DNA of 64,000 bases from Amycolatopsis rifamycinica (lineage in GTDB: Bacteria > Actinomycetota > Actinomycetes > Mycobacteriales > Pseudonocardiaceae), in contig NZ_JMQI01000001.1 in NCBI RefSeq assembly GCF_000695625.1, forward strand, positions 124,001 to 188,000, given 5' to 3'. The notes beneath the pieces were generated by a model, which worked only from the letters and a program-made list of their open reading frames with translations, ran no database searches and had not been told where the DNA came from. Within the stretch, counting starts at the first letter, position 1; each line of letters starts with the position of its first letter. This document shows, piece after piece, positions 44,667 to 64,000 of the stretch. The translations under genes were made by a program, and so were the position numbers.

Positions 44667-46088
44667 TTGGGTGCTCCTCCGGTGGATGTGCGCTCGAGAA
44701 CGCGAACTGCACAATGCGCAGCGTTCGCCGCGAAGTGTATCCACAACCGGCCCGAAAGGGAATTCAACTCGCCAGTAAACGGGGCGGGTCCGTTCGGCGT
44801 AATTGCCCGATCGGAGCAGGAAGCAGGCCACCATCGCCTCAATGGGTGAAGAACGACTCCGGCCGTGCGTGGGGCGGCGCGTACCGCCGGTGAGGACGTG
44901 TGGAGCACTGGCATGGGTGGCTTCGGGTCTATTGTGGACGTCCTATCGGGACAGGTGTGCTCGAGGCGGTGTGGTGACGGCGAGTGCGGTGCTCGGCCGT
45001 TTCCGATTGGGGGCCGGACGTGTTCCCGGAATGTTGCGTAGGGTGACGGCCCGGGCCGGGTGAATGCGGGGAGTGGGCGGCCGCCGCGGTTCGGCGGGGT
45101 TGCGGCCGCGGGGAAGATCGGTCCCGGAGGTCGGTGTGCCGCCAGGTGGGTGACTCCCGCCGCGGCTTGGGTGGGGGGATCGGCGGCTCGCGGGGGCTCG
45201 CGGGGTTCTGAGAGACCCGCGGAGACTGGCGGCGACTCGAGGCGGCCCGCGGTAGCCGCGCACCCATCGGCGCGCCGAGCTGCCGTGCCGGCATTGGCTC
45301 CGAGTGAGGTGCCGCCGGGTCTCGTCGGCGTGATCCCGGCAGCCTCCATCGCGCCGGCGGCCATCGCCGGGGCCGCCCGTCTCGGCGCGGCCGGCGCCCC
45401 TCGCGCTCCGATCTGCTCGGGCACCCGCCCGCAACACCTCGGCCGTTCCGGCGCGGGCGCACGGCCGGGCTTCACCGGGCCGCGCGCTGAACACTGTTCA
45501 ACCGCCGGGCAATCGGAGGCCGTAGCATTCCCGTGTCAACTTTGCCCGCTTGGCGGGACTGCGGAGGCTTCCTCATCAATCGATGATTTCACCGATGTGG
45601 CCGTCGCCTCCGTGTTACCCGCCAATCGGGTGATGCGCCGTAAGCTGAAGCACAACTCTCGATAGTCGCTCGGTTTCCGCCGTCCCCCGCTTGCCGGGCT
45701 CTGTCGTCACCGGGGGCGCGGCGTTCTCGCTGGTGAGCGGGTTGCCGGAGAATCAAACCTGCCAATCGAGGTAACATTTTCCGGCAGAAGAGTGAACAAA
45801 AACCAACGCCTTACTACTCGCTGTCCGGGTAAACAGCGGCGGTTTCCGGCAATTTCCGCCAATGCTCCGTTCGGCGGTACGAGCAAGGCGTTCACTGGGT
45901 AGCGTGATGCCAATCCGGCTGGTCTTGGGGGCGTCTCGACCGCCGGATGACTGACCTGTCGCACAAGAACACTGGCTGTCGTGTGCGTTCGGTGGTCGCC
46001 GGTGCCCGATCGGCACGGCGGGGGTGCCGCCGATATCGGAACTGTTTCCGGGCACCGTCGCGCGGCTGTCACGGTGGAAAGGATCGAT
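44667..46088. other. Gene-poor stretch, nothing supported
   Basis: A 1.4-kb span. The first 100 bases contain the lsr2 promoter region. From about 45070 to 45480, it is GC-rich with CTCGCGGGG/GAGACTGGCGGCGACTCG-type low-complexity repeats. From 45480, it is visibly richer in A/T. Open frames exist on both strands, but codon third positions are not GC-biased as in neighbouring genes. Confidence 0.5.
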
Positions 46089-46262
46089 GTGTCTCGCGCT
46101 CGTTCTCGCGGGTTCGCCTGGTGGGTGGCACGCCGGGCCGATTTGTTGAACGAGTGGCAAAAAGCCGGCCGGGGCAATGCCCGGATCCGGCCCCTGCTCC
46201 TCGCGAATTCCCTGGTCGCAGACCTCCTTGGCGCGTTCTCTCCCCGCGCCGGACGGTCCTGA
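46089..46262 (+). CDS. Possible 57-aa protein
   Basis: GTG 46089 has GGAAAGGA upstream. The product (VSRARSRGFAWWVARRADLLNEWQKAGRGNARIRPLLLANSLVADLLGAFSPRAGRS) is basic with an amphipathic helix. Codon bias is moderate. No family is recognised. It precedes another small, broken ORF by 32 bases. Confidence 0.3.
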   Translation: MSRARSRGFAWWVARRADLLNEWQKAGRGNARIRPLLLANSLVADLLGAFSPRAGRS

Positions 46263-46294
46263 ACCGACCTCACCCCGTGCTCGAAAGGTGGGCA

Positions 46295-46700
46295 ATGCCG
46301 CGTTACGACGTCTCGGTTCCGGCCGCTGACGACGACAGATCGGTACTCGCGCGTACCGTCGCCGGGTTGTTCGGGGCCCAGGCCGACGCGGAGGGGATAC
46401 GCCCGCTGCGCGTCGACCAGCCGGCGTACCTCCTTGCCATGTCCGGCTCGGGCGACCGGCTCGCCGAGGTGTTCGCCGGACACCGGGTGGCTCGCCGAGC
46501 TGTTGCCCGAGGGCGACGCGCCGGCTCGCTGGATCGCGGGCCCTGCGTGTGCCGGGCACGGCGCGAACGCCCCGGACGGTGAGGAGGTGAAACGAATGTC
46601 GGCAACACTGGACGTGCCTGTGGTGGAATCCTCTGCCACGCTCGCGGGGCCTTTCCCCGACGGCACCCGTGACTATCCGCCGGATACGTTCCGGTGCGGG
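46295..46700 (+). pseudogene. Frameshifted ORF of unknown family
   Basis: From ATG 46295, the frame shows good codon bias (MPRYDVSVPAADDDRSVLARTVAGLFG... DRLAEVFAGHR). Near 46490, bias moves to the +2 frame (WLAELLPEGDAPARWIAGPACAGHGANAPDGEEV) and decays after about 46700. This is what a one- or two-base indel in a gene would leave. A fresh start with GAGGAGG before ATG 46596 is also possible. Function unknown. Confidence 0.35.
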
Positions 46701-47473
46701 CCCGCCGGTGCGACAGGTCGCACTCGGTTCCTCTCCTCTCCGAAGGGCGAGCGCGGTTCGGTCGGCGGAGGCCGCGCGCACGCCGCCGTCACCCGCCGGC
46801 GCGGCCGCCCGGTGGACCCTGTTCGGTCTGATAAGGGCGATTTGGTCCACGAAAACTGTCCACTTGTTTCGTTACAGGCCAATCGTGTGTTCGTGGCGAC
46901 TCGTCCTCCTCGGCTGGTGGTGCACGACAACCGGAAACCAGCCGTCGGGAGGGTCGGGGCAAGATCGAATGCGTTGTTCGCCCAGCATGGCGGACCTTTC
47001 GATCACCGGAATGATGATCTGTCGCTCCGGCGGCCGGAACTGGTGGAAAATTTTCTCGATGATTTGTCGTTTAACCGGCATCCGGTGTGGGAAACCGAAC
47101 TCCGCCGCCGTGTCCACGCCGACTGGCGGAGTTCTCGCGACCAAGGCAAGGCCAGGGGTCGGCGAGGGCTCGTCATGCCTTCGATAAGGGCTCACTGTTT
47201 CGGTGGAGCATTGTCATGGGGGGCCGGCGATTAGGCCGGAGCTGATATTTGGAAAATTGCCGTCAATCTTGTCACGGTGGGTAGTACCGAGGGTAGAATC
47301 GCGGTTCGGTGAATTCCCGCATTTGGCGGTACTGACGATCTACGTGGCGAGGCAGTGTACTGATTCCAGTCGGTGGGCCGGCTACGCGTTCGTGGATGTG
47401 GTGGCTCCACGGAGTGCGACGGGGATACGGGAAATTCGCGGGGGCGGATCGTTTTGAATTCGGAGGATCGGTC
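46701..47473. other. Lower-GC intergenic region with candidate promoter
   Basis: No convincing gene. TTGTCA (47269-47274) and TAGAAT (47294-47299), 19 bases apart, are a plausible housekeeping-type promoter for the downstream hydrolase-NRPS pair. The sequence before it is the most A/T-rich part of the window. Confidence 0.35.
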
Positions 47474-48757
47474 ATGCAGTCTCTGAGAGAGGGGCGCGAG
47501 GGCGTCAGACGTCGCCCGGTGACGCCGGAGCGGCTTCACTCGGTGTTGACGTGCCTCACCCGCAGGCACCGGGTGCCGGGAGCACAGCTGGCCGTGCTGC
47601 ACCGGGGCGAAAAGATCATGGTCCAGACCGGAGTCGAGCACGCGGACCGGCCGTGGCCGATGCGCGCCACCGGCCCGGTGCCGATCGGCTCGATCACCAA
47701 GGTGGCCACCGCGACGGTGGTGCTGGCGCTCGCCGCCGACGACGACCTCGACCTCGACGAACCCGCCGGCGAGGTGCTCGGGGTCCCCGGCCTCTCCGAC
47801 CAGCTCACCGCGCGGCGGCTGCTCAGCCACACCAGCGGCCTCCCGTCCGACCCGGCCGATGTCACCGGGTCGTGCCTGCGTCAGGTCCGGGACGCCGAGC
47901 CGGTCTGCCCGCCGGGCACGTCCTTCTCCTACTCGAACGTCGGCTACGCGCTGGTCGGTCTGCTGATCGAAGCGGTCACCGGGATGACCTGGCGCGAAGC
48001 GGTCGAGGCGATCCTCCTGCGCCCGCTGGAGATCGAGCCGGTGTACGTCGGGGACGCCGCGGCCGTCACCGGGCACTCGCACAGCGGCCGCCCGGTCGAG
48101 CAGGTCCTGCCGCCGATGCTCGAGCCCGCCGGCGCCCTCGCGCTGAGCGCCGCCGACCTGGTCGAGCTGGGCCGGGTCCACCTGGGCAAGCCGGGGCTCC
48201 TCGACGTGGTGACGGCGGCCGACATGCACCGGCGCGTCCCGCTCGCCGAGCCGTACGGCCTGGCCGACGGCTGGGGCCTCGGCCTCGCCCACTTCGGCGA
48301 CGAGCACGACGACTGGCTCGGCCACGACGGGACGGCCGACGGGACGTCCTGTCACCTGCGGATCGACCAGGCCGGCGAGTGCGTGGTGGCGTTCACGGCG
48401 AACGGCGTCGGGGGCGCCGAGCTGTGGCGCGCCGTGGCCGACGAGCTGCGCGACCTGGGGCTCACGCTGCCGCACCAGCGCTTCCGCGAGCCCGGCGCCC
48501 GCTCGGTCCCGATGCCGTCCGGTGACTTCGGCACCTACCGCAACGGCGCCGTCGACTACACCATCCGGCCCGACGGCCGCGGTGCGTGCCTCGTCGTCGA
48601 CGGCGAGGTCTTCCCCGAGCTCACGCGGTACGACGACGCCACCTTCACCGTGCGCGACCCGGCCACCGGCCGCGCCGCGCCCTGCGGCCGGTTCCGCGGC
48701 ACGCCCGGTGCGGCCACCGCGGTCGAAATCGGCGGCCGCCTCGCGCGGCGCCGCTGA
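47474..48757 (+). CDS. PBP-type (beta-lactamase fold) stand-alone thioesterase candidate
   Basis: 427 aa, no signal peptide. S73xxK76 (SITK), Y153-S-N155 and H284-D-G286 give the class C beta-lactamase/penicillin-binding-protein active site. Residues about 345-415 (SGDFGTYRNGAVDYTIRPDGRG..., TVRDPATGRAAPCGRFRG) resemble the small lipocalin-like domain of SurE-type enzymes. Lack of a leader argues against a wall DD-peptidase. It lies 73 bp before an NRPS gene on the same strand, after CGGAGGATCGGTC-ATG. Known relatives release and macrocyclise NRPS chains ending in a D-residue; the NRPS here has an E domain in three successive modules. A general esterase or beta-lactamase-like role remains possible. 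Confidence 0.72.
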   Translation: MQSLREGREGVRRRPVTPERLHSVLTCLTRRHRVPGAQLAVLHRGEKIMVQTGVEHADRPWPMRATGPVPIGSITKVATATVVLALAADDDLDLDEPAGEVLGVPGLSDQLTARRLLSHTSGLPSDPADVTGSCLRQVRDAEPVCPPGTSFSYSNVGYALVGLLIEAVTGMTWREAVEAILLRPLEIEPVYVGDAAAVTGHSHSGRPVEQVLPPMLEPAGALALSAADLVELGRVHLGKPGLLDVVTAADMHRRVPLAEPYGLADGWGLGLAHFGDEHDDWLGHDGTADGTSCHLRIDQAGECVVAFTANGVGGAELWRAVADELRDLGLTLPHQRFREPGARSVPMPSGDFGTYRNGAVDYTIRPDGRGACLVVDGEVFPELTRYDDATFTVRDPATGRAAPCGRFRGTPGAATAVEIGGRLARRR

Positions 48758-48830
48758 GCCCGCCGCCACCCCATCCCCGCCCACCCGCGCCGGTGGGTCC
48801 CCTGTTGTGCCCGAAAGGTGCGAAGAGACG

Positions 48831-64000
<15,170 letters not shown>

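Noticed and set aside
45753..46850. Minus-strand open frame of 365 codons
   Set aside because: Arg/Pro-rich, no third-position bias, no recognisable domain; it crosses the best plus-strand coding signal of that stretch.
47474..48757. Secreted beta-lactamase or DD-carboxypeptidase
   Set aside because: There is no signal peptide or lipobox, and position plus the C-terminal domain fit an NRPS accessory enzyme better; not fully excluded.

Overview
The window reads as chromosomal DNA from a high-GC actinomycete. The evidence is very high third-position GC, many GTG starts, stop-start overlaps (ATGA, GTGA, TGATG), an Lsr2 protein, an ANTAR regulator, NlpC/P60 and M15-like wall enzymes, an F420-type LLM oxidoreductase and a very large NRPS gene. 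The style best fits a Pseudonocardiaceae genus such as Amycolatopsis; that genus call is inference.

Layout. 1-2889 (-): secreted GH15 glucodextranase/glucoamylase, cut by the window edge. 3015-13127: a stress-signalling cluster of RsbW-like ATPases, STAS antagonists, GAF/PP2C phosphatases and a GAF-ANTAR regulator. Five of its minus-strand genes look like one operon (11313 down to 4443), including a 1360-residue protein that joins a hybrid histidine kinase, a PP2C phosphatase and an RsbW-like kinase. 13210-18860: histidine phosphatase, NAD(P)HX dehydratase, an XRE regulator with two SDRs, and a PhoD phosphatase. 19010-21274: a secreted esterase-GH10 xylanase-CBM2 fusion behind a CGAAACGTTTCG palindrome. 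21348-28773: small proteins, a 77-bp tandem repeat, a compact Rho paralogue, PrsW, and divergent cell-wall enzymes. 28858-37945: mostly metabolic and regulatory genes (LLM oxidoreductase, PLP dehydratase, two LysR, EamA, atypical SDR, CPBP protease, MarR/azoreductase pair, an orphan response regulator). 37926-41920: indolepyruvate:ferredoxin oxidoreductase with a divergent Lrp/AsnC regulator. 41923-44666: a decayed acetyltransferase, a secreted TAP-family hydrolase and lsr2. 44667-47473: a gene-poor, lower-GC-looking stretch with at most small or broken genes.

47474-64000: the biosynthetic region. A serine hydrolase with SxxK, YSN and HDG motifs plus a C-terminal lipocalin-like part sits 73 bp before an NRPS gene that runs off the window. 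The NRPS reads A-T / C-A-T-E / C-A-T-E / C-A-T-E / C... . The adenylation codes point to aliphatic residues (Val-like twice, Ile/Val-like twice), and three successive modules epimerise. The hydrolase looks like a stand-alone penicillin-binding-protein-type thioesterase, a class that releases or cyclises peptides ending in a D-residue. The product would be a hydrophobic peptide rich in consecutive D-amino acids. The second A domain carries an in-frame insertion of two perfect palindromes, which resembles a repeat element fixed inside a coding sequence.
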